A stretch of DNA of 64,000 nucleotides from Schizochytrium sp. TIO01 (Eukaryota; Sar; Bigyra; Thraustochytrida; Thraustochytriidae). The notes beneath the pieces are model-generated. The model searched no databases, was not told the DNA's origin, and worked only from the letters and a program-made list of their open reading frames with translations. The stretch lies in assembly GCA_004764695.1 (NCBI GenBank), contig SMSO01000014.1, positions 1,191,148 to 1,255,147 of the forward strand, read 5' to 3'. Below are positions 22,432-34,200 of this stretch, one piece after another. Each line of letters begins with the position of its first letter. The first letter of the stretch is position 1. The position numbers and the translations under genes were made by a program.

Positions 22432-23529
22432 ATGCGAAACTGGCAGAAGACATTAATGGTGGCAATCATGTTTGCAGTGGTGATAGTACAATTATCTGCT
22501 GCTGAAATCGAAGCGAAGGTGTCACGCAAAGAAAATGTAAACTCGGCTCGCTTTATTGGCCTCGAAACAGAACTTGTCTACCTTCCGGGCCATACCAAAT
22601 TCGAGCATGTCACAAGCCCTCGCGCACACGAGCTGCTTGCTAGCCATGAAGAAACCATTCCTGAGCACTGGAATTGGGGCAATGTGAAAGGTCGCAACTA
22701 CTTGACCAAAATGATCAACCAGCACATCCCTCATTACTGCGGGTCCTGCTGGGCTCATGCTTCCCTCTCCGCTCTTGCTGATCGCATCAAAATCGCACGT
22801 CACGGAAAAGGTATTGATATTAATTTGTCCGTTCAATATCTTCTCAATTGCGGTGGCACCTTGGCTGGAAGCTGCCTCGGCGGCAGCCACAGTGGAGCAT
22901 ATCAACTCATCCACGAGAAAGGATATGTCCCCTTTGACACGTGCCTTCAGTATGAGGCGTGCAGTAAGGATGTGAATTTTTCAAAAGTCTGCTTACAGAA
23001 CAATTATGAGTGTGTCCCTGAGAACATTTGCCGCACGTGTTGGATTGATATTGGCAAGGCACCGTCGGTCTTTGTTCCCAAGTGTGGCCCTGTAGAACTT
23101 TTTCCGAATGCCACGGTTGCCGAATATGGTAATGTCACTGGTGCAGATAACATGAAGGCTGAGATTTACAAACGTGGACCCATTGCCTGCTCGATCAACT
23201 CCGTCCCAATCGCTGACTACGAGGGTGGTATTATTGATGACCCTGTCTCCCCCAAGGAAACCACACATGTTGTATCCATTGTTGGGTGGGACAAAACAAA
23301 GTCTGGCACTGAGTTCTGGATTGCACGCAACTCCTGGGGAGAATACTATGGTCACTCTGGATTCTTTTTCATCAAACTCGGCGAGAACCAGCTTGGAATC
23401 GAGTCGCACTGTTCATGGGCCACGCCCGGCCCCTTTACAGAGGTCAACCAACCATGCTATGAGGATGGTCGCAATTGCAATGAACAGGACCAGCCTCCTC
23501 ATACGTTTGAGTCTCTTGAACTTCAGTAA
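22432..23529 (+). CDS. Cathepsin Z/X-like papain-family cysteine protease
   Basis: 365 residues from ATG 22432, chosen because it begins a signal peptide (basic MRNWQK, hydrophobic core LMVAIMFAVVIVQL, then SAAE). ATG 22387 in the same frame would bury it. It is a lysosomal C1A protease with carboxypeptidase activity. Catalytic residues: Cys106 in the CGSCWAHAS box, His279 in THVVS and Asn300 in ARNSWGE. The HIP motif (HIPHYCGSC) directly before the active site is the three-residue insertion diagnostic of cathepsin X/Z, which limits it to C-terminal monopeptidase action. The propeptide is short (about 70 residues), as in cathepsin Z. Several cysteine pairs around 145-215 fit the papain fold. 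It likely matures in lysosome-like vacuoles. Confidence 0.94.
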   Translation: MRNWQKTLMVAIMFAVVIVQLSAAEIEAKVSRKENVNSARFIGLETELVYLPGHTKFEHVTSPRAHELLASHEETIPEHWNWGNVKGRNYLTKMINQHIPHYCGSCWAHASLSALADRIKIARHGKGIDINLSVQYLLNCGGTLAGSCLGGSHSGAYQLIHEKGYVPFDTCLQYEACSKDVNFSKVCLQNNYECVPENICRTCWIDIGKAPSVFVPKCGPVELFPNATVAEYGNVTGADNMKAEIYKRGPIACSINSVPIADYEGGIIDDPVSPKETTHVVSIVGWDKTKSGTEFWIARNSWGEYYGHSGFFFIKLGENQLGIESHCSWATPGPFTEVNQPCYEDGRNCNEQDQPPHTFESLELQ

Positions 23530-23752
23530 CAAGACAAGCCTAAGTCGACGACATGTTAACATGCCCAGGCAAAGTCTCTTGTTTGCGCCGAAGTTTTGTT
23601 AATGATGTGCCCTGAACTGAATTTTCTTTTTTGGAAAGTCTCTGTCCGTAATACATTTTAAAAAAAAATCAAATCCATCTATCAGTCCAAAGACATTTCT
23701 TTTATTTAGCAAGAATAAGAAGGCAATTACAAATCTGTGTCCATTGTGATTC

Positions 23753-25621
23753 TCAGCGTTTCAATTTCTTTGCGCTTGCAATAAGTAGCGAGAGTCCCAA
23801 GGCTCCTGCAGCACATACACTTGCTTCCCAGGCAAGTTGACGCTTACTAGAATCCTCAGAAAGGTTTGCGAATGCATTATTTTCTCGAAGCTTAGCAGGA
23901 GCCGAAGAGGGAGCGACCCCGCGTGGTGGCCGCGGCGATACAGTCACACGGCGCGGCCGTGTAGACCCTGCATTCTGAGCGCGAGGTTTGGGTGGAGGAG
24001 TTGAGAAATTTTCTTTCATGTCTTTAGAGCATGAGGAGCTCATGGGTTGATCAGTGCAACCCTCTTGAGGTTGAGGCGAACTTGGTGCAGACACGGTGCA
24101 TACATGTTCCTGGGATGACCCAATGCCACTGTTAGCATTTGAAGAGGATATACTCTGTAGCGGCACATCTCTTTCTGGTTTGCAAGGGGATCCCATCTTT
24201 AACTGTTGTACTTTAGGTGAGTTACCTTCCTTCCAAGCACTGACAATAACCTGCAACGCAGTACCTTCAGGGTGCCCGTCACAACTGGATTCTGACTCTG
24301 TAAACAAAGCAATACGAGCCCCTTCCTCATCCTCATCAAGTAGTTTATCGCCTGAAGAAACACTATCTTTGCATGAATCGCTACCCTCAGTAGATTGGCC
24401 ATCATCATCATCGTCAGCACCATCAACAACGCTTGTTAGCAAGGGATCATCTATCGTAAGCCGTGTTGCACTTGCGTCCGATGGAGATCTCCCAGAAACA
24501 AGCATGCCAGCTGCATCATATACTTTGTGGGTTTCTTCTATTTCCTCTTGCTCTTTTTGTTCTTCTTGTCCTTCTTGTTCTTCTTCGACGACGCTTCTAT
24601 GTACAGCAGGAACAGTTTTTAATTCGTCAATCATCTCGGTACATGTCTTGCCTTCAGCTTTAGAAGCATGTTTTGTCGCGCTGGACACAGACCTATCCAC
24701 GACGTGAACAAATTCTATGCGATTGTTAAGTCTATCAGCGTAGAATTTGGGCTCCAAACAACTTGTGAAGCAGGAAGTGTCTGGTTTCACAGAGACTGGC
24801 TTACCTTTAGGACTCTTAACAGATAGAGGCGATGTTGCTGTAGTACCATCGTGCACCAATGAAACAAAGTTCATTGATTGGTTAATAGGTAAGGTTTCGT
24901 CCGAGGACTTGCAAATGGTTTCACTTTTGGGCTGTGGAATAGACGTACTGGATTGTGGGATCTCAAATTGTTCGATTAGTAATGATTTGTTGCGGAGACT
25001 GGGCAAAACAGCTAGAGCCAAAAGCAATGGCAAAAGCAGCACACAGTCATGCATGAACTTTTCTGAAGCAAGTCCGAGCTTCACAAACTCTGATGTGCTG
25101 CCATATGATGAGGCAGACACGGTGGGTATCATGTTTCTTGCTTTGTTGATAGCTTGTGTAGGGAATGCCTCGAAGGTAAACGTCGAAGAACCCCACTTAT
25201 GCTGGATTTTCATAAAGATCTGAGCTTGCACGAAAAACTCAAGGGCAAAGACCCATTTTCGGAAAGAGTGTTGATGCATCAATGGTATGTAAAGAATATA
25301 CAAAAGTGTAGAGAGGACGAGCATGGCAAGCCCAAGCCAAGCATTGAGACTCACAAAGACCACAGTGATGGGTTGCCCGATTGACAAAACGCGGTCAAAT
25401 TCGTACAGCATATCAATAATCCCCACAAACGCTCCCATTGCTGCCATACTCGACATCGTTGTCAAGGCTGAACGGGTTGACCTTTCCTTCAAACTGATTT
25501 GGGTCGCACAAATTGCTTCATGCGCAAAGTAGAGCACCCCAAACACTAAAAATAACCATGGCACTGCACCAGCAAGACCTGAATCTAGTGACGCTTTGAG
25601 CAGCTCTCTTATCTCGTTCAT
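23753..25621 (-). CDS. Multi-span membrane protein with long acidic tail
   Basis: 622 residues, not recognised. The N-terminal 210 residues carry about four or five hydrophobic segments (near 18-38, 50-75, 82-115, 120-135 and 190-210), giving a polytopic domain. Residues about 215-595 are polar and low in complexity, with Glu/Gln runs, Asp runs and Ser/Pro-rich parts, probably cytosolic and disordered. The last 25 residues are again hydrophobic (SVCAAGALGLSLLIAS) and end in KKLKR. A tail of this kind suggests ER or outer-membrane anchoring at both ends. The 3' end converges on the cathepsin gene 223 bp away. The domain does not match any transporter or receptor family that I can name. Confidence 0.65.
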   Translation of the reverse strand: MNEIRELLKASLDSGLAGAVPWLFLVFGVLYFAHEAICATQISLKERSTRSALTTMSSMAAMGAFVGIIDMLYEFDRVLSIGQPITVVFVSLNAWLGLAMLVLSTLLYILYIPLMHQHSFRKWVFALEFFVQAQIFMKIQHKWGSSTFTFEAFPTQAINKARNMIPTVSASSYGSTSEFVKLGLASEKFMHDCVLLLPLLLALAVLPSLRNKSLLIEQFEIPQSSTSIPQPKSETICKSSDETLPINQSMNFVSLVHDGTTATSPLSVKSPKGKPVSVKPDTSCFTSCLEPKFYADRLNNRIEFVHVVDRSVSSATKHASKAEGKTCTEMIDELKTVPAVHRSVVEEEQEGQEEQKEQEEIEETHKVYDAAGMLVSGRSPSDASATRLTIDDPLLTSVVDGADDDDDGQSTEGSDSCKDSVSSGDKLLDEDEEGARIALFTESESSCDGHPEGTALQVIVSAWKEGNSPKVQQLKMGSPCKPERDVPLQSISSSNANSGIGSSQEHVCTVSAPSSPQPQEGCTDQPMSSSCSKDMKENFSTPPPKPRAQNAGSTRPRRVTVSPRPPRGVAPSSAPAKLRENNAFANLSEDSSKRQLAWEASVCAAGALGLSLLIASAKKLKR

Positions 25622-25843
25622 TGTAGCCTATGTGGAAAGGCAAGGTCCTTGGTCCGAGTATGGCAAGATTGGGTTCTGCGCACCTTTGGCAGGACAGTTG
25701 CTAACCTCATCGATATCAGTAATAGGTCCTATTAGGAGGTAGTAGAGTTCTATTGGGCAAAATGTGTAACGTACTTGATGCTTGCAGAGAAAGAAGGTAG
25801 GGTAGGTATGGTTTGAAAGACCATTGAAAAAATCTCGTGCAGC

Positions 25844-28309
25844 TTAGAATCCAAAATCATCGTTTGTAAGAGGTGATACGAAGTGATGTGCTAGGACCTC
25901 AGCAAGATTTAAGCAATTATTGGGGTTTTCGGAAAGTGTGACCAAAGTAATGTTTATGACCTCGAGGGAATCACCGCCTTGACGTGGTTGTTGCAAAAGA
26001 TAAAGTAAAAGAGACTGTATGCGGCTACGAGCTGAGGAAGGTCCTAAAAGAACAAGTCTGCAAAGTACAAGAACGCACATATGCCTTGTTGCTGGGACTG
26101 GGTCCAGCATTGCACCTTGCAAAAGACGGTGTTCAATCTCTCGAACTAGCTCAGATGAGTCTATTGGAGATGCTGTTTGCTCAGCAAGGACGGGGTCTTT
26201 TTTGGGTGGGGATAGCGGGGAAGAGCTCGGTTTGATTGAGGGATTCTGGCTAACTGCAACGCCAGTTGATAGTTGAGTAAAGAATGGTAAATACTCGCCA
26301 AGAAATTCTACCAAAACGAAACGAGATTTGACTAAAGTCGGAGAATCGAGTAAAGCTAGAAGGTCACGCAGCACTGTGCTAGATATTATTGGGTCAGCAC
26401 ACTCAAGACAAGATCGCCAAACTATAAATAAGGACTCCACTCCAAGACCAGCAGGCCTATCTGCGTATCGAGAGTATGCCAAGTCCAGTAGAAGCCACGC
26501 GAGACCGGGGTCATAGAGAACGCGTGCTCGCAAAGTCTGCAATACTTCGCCTAGGTTTGTTTTAGAAAAGTCTGAAGTCAAAACCTTAATTTGGCGCCCT
26601 GAGCTGTGGCTCGTTGGGGTACGAGCACCTTTAATGTCACTGGCAATCCAAATCATTGCTTTGACTGCTTCTAACTGAACAGCTTCACTCGACCCTGTGC
26701 GACAGACAGCAACAAGGTGCGGCCAGAGTACACTTAAATTGGCACTTTCCTGTAATGGTAAACCAAAGGAAGACATATGGACAACGCGTTCTCGAGCCAA
26801 TGCACCAATTGCTTGACAAACACAGTATCGTGTCGCCTCAGTTGGGTTACTTGTAAGTGTGTCCAGTAGTTCATGCACAACGCAGCTCAAGACATGCTCT
26901 TCACTGCAGCCCTCAGGGTATGCAGGAAGTGACAGTGAATTGAAGAAATGCCAAGGGCACCTACTAAGTGCTGCGATCGATGCAAGACGCACCCGGCGTG
27001 GTCCAGGGTCCCGCACGAGTAAAGCCAAACTAAGAAAAAAAGCTTGAGCAACATCAACTTGACATTTTGAAGAACATGCGAGGATCGAGCAGAGCTCAGC
27101 CCATCGTACCTTCGTTAAAGTATTTCTCAGCAAAAGGTCTGCTGACGTTGGTTGCTTGCAGTGAGGAATATATGGGAAGAGACGTGTTGCAATCATTTCC
27201 GGATTGCTTCTCGCTTTATGAATTAGAAAAAGGCACGCGGATGCCCCCCCTGTACAATCAACTGCAGACAGCGCTTTTAAAGCAGCGTCGACGTCTGAAG
27301 CACGGAGCTCAATTTCTCTCAAAACTCGGAAAGCTGCTGCAGGCGGTGTTGATATTGTCTTTCTAAAGTCAATGACTTCCTTTTCTACCCGCTGAGCGTT
27401 ACTGATTGCTGCCGAACGAATTGAGCTTCTTCGTCTTGTAAGGAGAAAACTCCGCCTTTTATGAGAATCAGGCACTTGAGCTTTTGCTAAAGCATTTTGT
27501 TGCTCTTCAGCTTTTCTGTTCAGAGATGCTGATCCTGGACTCCCTGGAGCTAACGGAGAAAATTCTCCTTCTTTAACTGCTGAAACTGGCGACATTGCTG
27601 ATGTTGGGGTTTGTAGGATAGAGCTAGACCTTGCTCCCTGAACAGCTGATGATGAATTGAATTGCAAATTCAGGGAAGAGATTCCGAAAGTGTCCATGGG
27701 TCCGGACACACTCGACATTCGAGCACTACCTGCAAGACCTAGCAGTTTGGAAATTGTTTTGCCTGATTGTTGTGGTGGTGAACTTTCATTTCGACTCATA
27801 AGCGCTCGAGTGATAGATTCTTGAACTATATCTGGAACTTGGCCTTCGAACATTGCCGGAGCCCACATATCAGTGCCATTGAGAACCTGGAGCCGGTGGT
27901 TCAGGTCAAGAACTTGCGCATACAGTCGAAGCGAGGAAACCTGGCGCCAGACTTCGTCCCCTTTGAACTCTTGTGTAAGGATTGCATGACCCACAGACTT
28001 CAATGTGCATTCTGCCCTTTCCTTTGTACCCTGATCGTGCTGGTTCGCGATCTTTACTACAAGAGTTTCGAGTCCAAGCGAAACAAGCAGATATGCTACG
28101 CATCCCAACGATTTGTCCTGTTCTGAATTCCCCAAAGAAGGCAAAATATTTTGCATAAGAGCTTCCACGAGCGTTGGAGGGGGGGCTACTTGGTGAGCAT
28201 GGATCTGGGACACAAGCTCACGAAGTCTTTTCAGGAGTGCCTTCCCAGCCGTTCCTCGACCATCAAACTTGAGGCAACGCTCCTCAATGTCTGCAAATTC
28301 CCTTTGCAT
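25844..28309 (-). CDS. Large helical protein, possible ARM/HEAT-like repeats
   Basis: 821 residues from ATG 28309. The same frame is open to an ATG at 28480, but that extra stretch is AT-rich and unlike coding sequence, so the downstream ATG (MQREFADIEERC) is preferred. The product has a helical N-terminal part (1-190) and a Ser/Pro-rich linker (about 200-310) with a basic RRRSS segment. A long Ala/Leu-rich helical region to the end has paired helices like ARM/HEAT solenoids (for example RVRLASIAALSRCPW and YCVCQAIGALA). Adaptor or TPLATE-type trafficking proteins have this shape, but I see no diagnostic motif. The gene is co-directional with its neighbours. Confidence 0.65.
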   Translation of the reverse strand: MQREFADIEERCLKFDGRGTAGKALLKRLRELVSQIHAHQVAPPPTLVEALMQNILPSLGNSEQDKSLGCVAYLLVSLGLETLVVKIANQHDQGTKERAECTLKSVGHAILTQEFKGDEVWRQVSSLRLYAQVLDLNHRLQVLNGTDMWAPAMFEGQVPDIVQESITRALMSRNESSPPQQSGKTISKLLGLAGSARMSSVSGPMDTFGISSLNLQFNSSSAVQGARSSSILQTPTSAMSPVSAVKEGEFSPLAPGSPGSASLNRKAEEQQNALAKAQVPDSHKRRSFLLTRRRSSIRSAAISNAQRVEKEVIDFRKTISTPPAAAFRVLREIELRASDVDAALKALSAVDCTGGASACLFLIHKARSNPEMIATRLFPYIPHCKQPTSADLLLRNTLTKVRWAELCSILACSSKCQVDVAQAFFLSLALLVRDPGPRRVRLASIAALSRCPWHFFNSLSLPAYPEGCSEEHVLSCVVHELLDTLTSNPTEATRYCVCQAIGALARERVVHMSSFGLPLQESANLSVLWPHLVAVCRTGSSEAVQLEAVKAMIWIASDIKGARTPTSHSSGRQIKVLTSDFSKTNLGEVLQTLRARVLYDPGLAWLLLDLAYSRYADRPAGLGVESLFIVWRSCLECADPIISSTVLRDLLALLDSPTLVKSRFVLVEFLGEYLPFFTQLSTGVAVSQNPSIKPSSSPLSPPKKDPVLAEQTASPIDSSELVREIEHRLLQGAMLDPVPATRHMCVLVLCRLVLLGPSSARSRIQSLLLYLLQQPRQGGDSLEVINITLVTLSENPNNCLNLAEVLAHHFVSPLTNDDFGF

Positions 28310-29182
28310 GACTGTATAAGATTCTCGATGGTTCGCGACGGATTTACACGGGGACTTTAGTTCTACCTGCTGTAGAATCCAAAGTTTATCGCAAAGTTCT
28401 AACTTCAAAGCTATATTTTTTGGGTGGGGGAGGATAGATAATGCAATTATATAAAAATTTAATTTTGTAAATATATACATACAGGAATATAGCTTTAAAA
28501 AAATGAATATATTTTTTATAATTTTAGAAGAAACAAATTATTATTTTTATTTTTAAAACTCGTAGGTTCCTACCTTTTTATTTTTTTTGGAACTGAAGTT
28601 CTTCACTTACCACTCTCACTGGTCAGATGTAACAAGTTAAAATCTGTCAGGTTTGGGTTGGGTATAAACTCAAGCCAAAGCAATCACTCATGGTCACCCA
28701 CCGTGACACATAGGATTAGTAATCATTCGGTACTTATTTAGATACTTCTTTGAAAAAGAAAAAGAAATCATAAAATGCGTAAAAACCATACAGCTGGCTT
28801 CTTCAATTTGCACATCATCTACAGTATGAGGTTGTCAAAGTTGCCATTAAAAAATATAATAGCAGGCCAGGCTAGACAATGTTTTCGTCAAAGAATATGT
28901 GCCGCTTGGTAAATGAATGACTTAAATTGTACATTTTCATATTTTATTTTGGAGTATTGGTAGAAACTATCAGCAGTATGAATGAACATGTATCCGGGTT
29001 GAAGTGATATTTCTGTCGAGGTCTATGAGAATTGCAGCAAACCTTAATCATAATGTTCTTCTTTCTATATTGTTTTCTGAATTGAACAGGAGCATGAAAC
29101 CAGAGGCATAACGTGCAATACATCGTATTCTCAGGCTCTATACAGTGAAAGGTTTTCGAGTCGCAGCGTCATATAGCTTAGC
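28310..29182. other. Spacer between two reverse-strand genes
   Basis: About 870 bp, strongly AT-rich near 28480-28590 with A/T homopolymers; no gene recognised. Confidence 0.5.
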
Positions 29183-29905
29183 TCAGGCAGCTGTCAAGCG
29201 GTAAACGATGAAAAGAAAGACCACTGTGGCAAGCATACCACCGTAGACTAGGAGAGCATCGCCTTTCTCGCGACGGTCAATAACACGAAGAAGTGAGTCC
29301 GAAATACCTAAAGTTTCCGCAATACCCTGCAGCTTCGAGTGTGCCCCCACAAGTTTGCTGCGTTGCTGTTGGAGGTTATCAATTACACTATATCCAATAT
29401 TGATAGTTTGGTCCACCAGGTTGTGTGAATTGTTCAAAGAATCTCTCTCCTGATGATAATCTCCAATCAGATTAAGAACTCCATCAGCATCATTGCCGCG
29501 GTTTCCAAAAAGCTGTTCACGCTGTTGTTGGTGATAAGAAAGTCTGTCGTGGCGCTGCTTTTTGCTGTCGAAGTGCGAACGGAATTCCGAAAGCCGCTGT
29601 TTGTATGCATTAAGGCGCTTGCCCATGATTGTCCTCTGTTGCTGGTCACGTTCAAGTTCAAGAAGATTAGCCATCTGATCGAGAACTTTTGTGAAATCTT
29701 GAAGCTTTCGTTCAATTGCATCAAAACTTTCTTCATCACGCTTGGGAGCGCTTTGGGTTTCGTTGCGCACCTCGGGATGTAAGAGCGCCTCCAGCTCAAA
29801 CTGCATCCGTGTTGCGTCTATGTTGAGGCTACTCAAGCTTGCGGCGGCAGGACGCGCGCGGAGAGCGGCAGTGCCAGTGGCCACGCCCGCTCCTGTGGCC
29901 CTCAT
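29183..29905 (-). CDS. Membrin/GOSR2/Bos1-like SNARE
   Basis: 240-residue tail-anchored Qb-SNARE of ER-to-Golgi transport; partners in the family are syntaxin 5, Bet1 and Sec22. The SNARE heptad region is residues about 150-215 (starts ERDSLNNSHNLVDQ). It is followed by the membrin-like junction LGISDSLLRVIDRRE and the membrane span LLVYGGMLATVVFLFIVYR, and ends in LTAA. The same order (LGLS, then a basic IEKR, then GGML) occurs in GOSR2. The N-terminal Habc-like helices cover about 30-145. The 20-residue Ala/Arg-rich N-terminus is low in complexity. Length is normal (GOSR2 is 212). GOSR1 was the alternative, but the C-terminal junction fits GOSR2 better. Confidence 0.82.
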   Translation of the reverse strand: MRATGAGVATGTAALRARPAAASLSSLNIDATRMQFELEALLHPEVRNETQSAPKRDEESFDAIERKLQDFTKVLDQMANLLELERDQQQRTIMGKRLNAYKQRLSEFRSHFDSKKQRHDRLSYHQQQREQLFGNRGNDADGVLNLIGDYHQERDSLNNSHNLVDQTINIGYSVIDNLQQQRSKLVGAHSKLQGIAETLGISDSLLRVIDRREKGDALLVYGGMLATVVFLFIVYRLTAA

Positions 29906-31240
29906 TTCGTAAGAGATATTTGATGAACCACAGGACGAGCTTGATGCACTGATGTGCGATGAGGTTTGAGCTTTGTCAACTCATGACGAAGCCAACTCAG
30001 CTTTACCCTAAAGAGTAATAAGGCCTAGGCCCTACTAATATAATAAATATTTTATTTCCTGGGTTTGCCATTGTTCTATTATTTTTAACTTACCGTGACA
30101 TTTTTGGCTTTCTCGAGTAGAGATCTCTTCAGTGCCTACTTTCATTCCTGCGCTTACTCCTACTAATTGCTTGCCTGCGTCTGATGTTTCGTAAAATGCC
30201 AATAGCGAGTTGAACTTGGAGGCTTGAAGAGTTATAGGTAGTAGTACCCAAGATGCCTACCATTTACCATAGCACCTTCCTAGGTAGAGGAACTAAAAAA
30301 AAGCACAACCGCCGCCTGTAAAGTACGAAGAGGCAAGTTTGGCCGTGTTTTTGCTACTTTGCCCAAAATACCAATTTTTACTATTTGGATGTTGATACTA
30401 GTTTGTCATTGTATCGCGGAGCTTGACGTCTTGCCCCAACGATATCTCTGAGTGCCCAAAGCCCTCTAGGCTTTCTCCAATAGCGGGCATTTCACGCATG
30501 TTCACTGTCAGTGGACAGGGAAAGGAAAGCCTCAATTGCAAACAGGCCACGGCTGGTTTACTACCGCAAAGACGCTCTGTGAATGCGCCTCGAGCAAGTT
30601 CTTGCGAGACCACATATAACTATGAGGTCTAGCAACTTCTATACGCCATGGCATAGGCCTTCTCTATAGTAGCTATTAGTAGCGAAAGATGAGAGCGAGT
30701 CGCTCAAAAACATAGCGAAAGAGGTATGAATATCAGGCAGTAGGAGTGGCTAACTGGAGGTTAGTGAGTGCGAATGAAGGGAAGGAAAGAAGCCCTCGAA
30801 TTGAGAACAGTATTCGAGCGTTTGCTCCGCTGAAGAGCCCTCTCTGGGCAGACTCAGCTCAGGCCGGTCTGCTTGAGCTGCTCCTTAGATGCTGCCTTTG
30901 CTGGTTTTGATTCCTTCGATTTCAGGAGTGGTGGAGACATACATCTAGACAGCGATGCGATGATAACCTTCTAAAATAATAGAATGGCTCATTCGCCTTT
31001 AGCTCGCAGTAGTACTTGCTTAGTTGGTTAGGTAGCAATTGAAAAGATGATGGATAATGAAGTGATAGAACGTGATAAGTCTAATGAATTAATGATTGAT
31101 TGATAAGAAGGTGTGATATGATAATAATGATTGATGATGAATGATTATCATCAATCTAATCAATCAGTCTACGATTGTCGTCGTTGGTGCTCGGGTAGTC
31201 GACCTGGGATCGCTAGAGAAGCTCAATCGTTTGCGCTGCG
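29906..31240. other. Divergent promoter region between membrin and Nup107 genes
   Basis: About 1.3 kb with no credible gene. It contains TAGGTAG-type words near 30236-30290 and a perfect 10-bp inverted repeat at 31129-31156, 85 bp before the Nup107 ATG. Confidence 0.5.
31129..31156. repeat. Perfect 10-bp inverted repeat upstream of Nup107
   Basis: GATTGATGAT (31129-31138) and its exact reverse complement ATCATCAATC (31147-31156) flank an eight-base loop. It lies in an ATGATTGA-rich stretch that also contains chance palindromes. It could be a hairpin in the 5' UTR or a dyad protein-binding site; function unknown. Confidence 0.6.
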
Positions 31241-34200
31241 ATGGCACATCTGGGCCGCGGCCCGCACGCTCAGGGCGACGAGGCCTTCCAACGGCTGGAG
31301 CACCTCCTCGGGTTGATCAATGACGACACCAACCTGCCGGAGTCGCCAGATCGCCGTGCCAACCTCGTTAGGAACAGAATCGACACCAATGCTCGAGACG
31401 AGGATGACTCGATGCTGGAAGGTATGATTGAAGAAACACTCGGCACGCACCGCGTCATGAGGGAGTATCGCCAGCCTGAGACCATCCCTAATATGTCTGT
31501 GTATGATGTGGAAAATGAGGAGGACTTTGCCATTGTTGAGCACCAGGAGAACATGTTTGAGGAGGAAGATCTTGACATGGGAATAACGCTTCAAATGCCT
31601 AGGGGAGGTAGTGTGGTGCCACCTTTGGGTCTTAGACATCGCACGCAGGTCGAGGCAGCCCTACGAATCATCGATGAGAATGTAGCCCTGACCGAATTTT
31701 TGCACAGGGAGGATATCCAGCAACCAAATGATACCATGGAAGATGTCGATGATAACGCCGCAGATACCGTTTATGGAAACCGCGAAACTCTGCTGCAAAA
31801 TCACCTTTTTTGGTTTGGGCGTACTGGTAGCCTTGGATCACAGGCCGCGACACAAAGAGTGTCGGTACGTAGCACGTTTGAGGGGCAGCAGAGGCTTGAC
31901 CGCGAAATGCTATTGCGCCAAGTGCAAGAGCGCGACACCTGGCTGCTCATGTACATGCTGACAAGCGGGAAGAACCTTGCGTCCATAAGTGATATGGAAA
32001 GTGAAGGATACAATTTCGAGTCAGCTCTCATGGCTAACTACGCAAATGACGACGAGTTTCAGCGCTGGGACGTCATCTGCCGCTGGATGCAGCTTGTCTG
32101 GTGCACTGATAAGCGACTATCGCTCGCAGAAAACGGAGTGCGTGGTAAATACCGCCCCAGCACTGTTCACTCTTTGAAAACTCCTAGCAACTATATAAGA
32201 ACGACAACATCCAACCTTGTCGAACGCGCGGACCCAGATGCAGACATTCGCAGTAACGACCGAGTTGAGGACTGTCGATTCCATGCCGATGATGTGGATG
32301 ATCAAATTTTGCTTCTTGAGCAGATTTGGAGCTTGATTCGCTCTGGTGCTCTTTACACAAGTAGCCAAAGTGTTGGCGAAAGGCTCGACGATTTTTGTTT
32401 GCCTGCTAAAGAGCAAAAGTTGAATGACCTCGTTGAACGAGCTTGCTTCGAACATGGGGAGCCTTGGCGCATGGCTTCCCTTTCTGGAGGTGCTATTCTT
32501 AGCACTGAGCAATTGCGCGAGGACGATACTCCCCATCTTGTCGGTAACCCATATCGCTCCGTATGGAAGGAAACTTGCGTCAAGCTTTCCGAGAAAATGC
32601 ATAATGTCTCTAGAAATGTGGCTGAGTCATCGGAGGCTCAAGCTTACGCTGCTCTTTTAGAATCTTCAATTTATGCCATTCTAGGTGGCAACGTTCAGTC
32701 TGTACTTAACTCAGAACTATTCTCTCAATGGCGTGTGCATTGCTGGGCCGTTTTCCGTAGTAAGGTACAAGCTAAGGTAGATCAATTCTGTATCAACCAC
32801 AGATCATTTCTCGAGGACCAATACGGCCATATGCGTGGCCCGCGTAGGAGCAATGATTCACCAGAAAACCACGTATATAGACGTGCTGAGCTTACTATGA
32901 ACACTTCAGAGGAAGCTGTGTTTGACGAAATTGCTGGGAAAGTCAATGAGGATGAAACCTTCTTTTTTACAATTCAGCGTGCCTTGATTGAGGGTCGTTT
33001 TCACAATTTGTTCCAAAGCGAGTTTGAACAGAGTGGCATGGATCTTTGCGAATACCTATGCGGTTCAGCATTGAACGATGCTGTTGAGAATTTTTATGAT
33101 GAAGTCATTGGCAACACAGAGTTGCGGCAGCGGGCTGATGCTACTGCGAGGAGTAGGTCAAGTTTGCGAGATGCTACCGTTTCGCCTACACCATCTGCAG
33201 AAGGTGAATGCTGGAGGCTAAAACATCGTAGCGAAGCTGCGCAGATGTTGCGATTTACAACTCACGCAACTCTTTTTATGGTATACTCAGCATCACCATT
33301 CTGTGTTGTGAAGGAGGAGCGCAAGGTACTCCCAAAGGTTTCTGAAGCGCTTGTTCTTGCGTACATTAAGTACCTTCTGGGTGATGGTACCAATGCTGTT
33401 CAGCGTCTAATGACCATCCCCGTATTCTACCCTTCCTTTGTGACAAATCCTTCCAAGCTGAAGGTTGTTGTGCATTCTGCTCTTATGGAAACTGCTGCTG
33501 GTCTTCCTATTGACCAACGTATGTCAATCATGCAGGCTTGGACTGACACCATCAAACCATTTCACATCATTGCTCAAGCAGCGCGGCAAGCTTATCGAAA
33601 CATACGTATGCGCTGGCTGAGCCTCTCGCACGCTCCGCAATTTATTCGTGAACCTGCAGTAAGGAACTCCGTTGATCGTTTTACTAACTCTGAGGAAAAT
33701 ACATCCAATGGTGACGTCGACCCACGCATTCGCATCCGTGAGACATGGTGGTGGCTTGCAATGCACCCTAAATCTCGAGGCGAAGCCTTTGTACAGGCCA
33801 ATGCATTTATTCGCGATTTAATTTTTGCGTGGGCTTCAAGCGACCAGGGTGGCTACGAGAACGTTATGGTGGCCTTCAATTTTTACAATGAGGATGTGGT
33901 TCCACTCCTTTCTCACAATTTGGACAGGGCACGTGAAGATATTATTCATGAGGAGGAGGATGCTCCTACCCTTACCATGTCACCAATCAGCACTGATGCC
34001 GTGGTCACTGAGCGAGAGCACCTTGGTCTCTTTCTCGATTTGTCAATGATGATTTGGGAGTGGAAAAATGGTATTGCACGAATCGAAGCTGAGCATGGAT
34101 TGCACCCGACCCTACCCAACGAGGATATGACGGAAATCCTCTATCGGGCTAACGACATCTCTGATCGCATTGAAATTCTCCTGAGCCAGCATCATGGTTG

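Noticed and set aside
24096-24707. 203-codon plus-strand frame rich in Ser, Leu and Cys
   Set aside because: It is antisense to the acidic, low-complexity tail of the reverse-strand membrane protein; Glu/Asp runs read backwards give Ser/Leu-rich frames.
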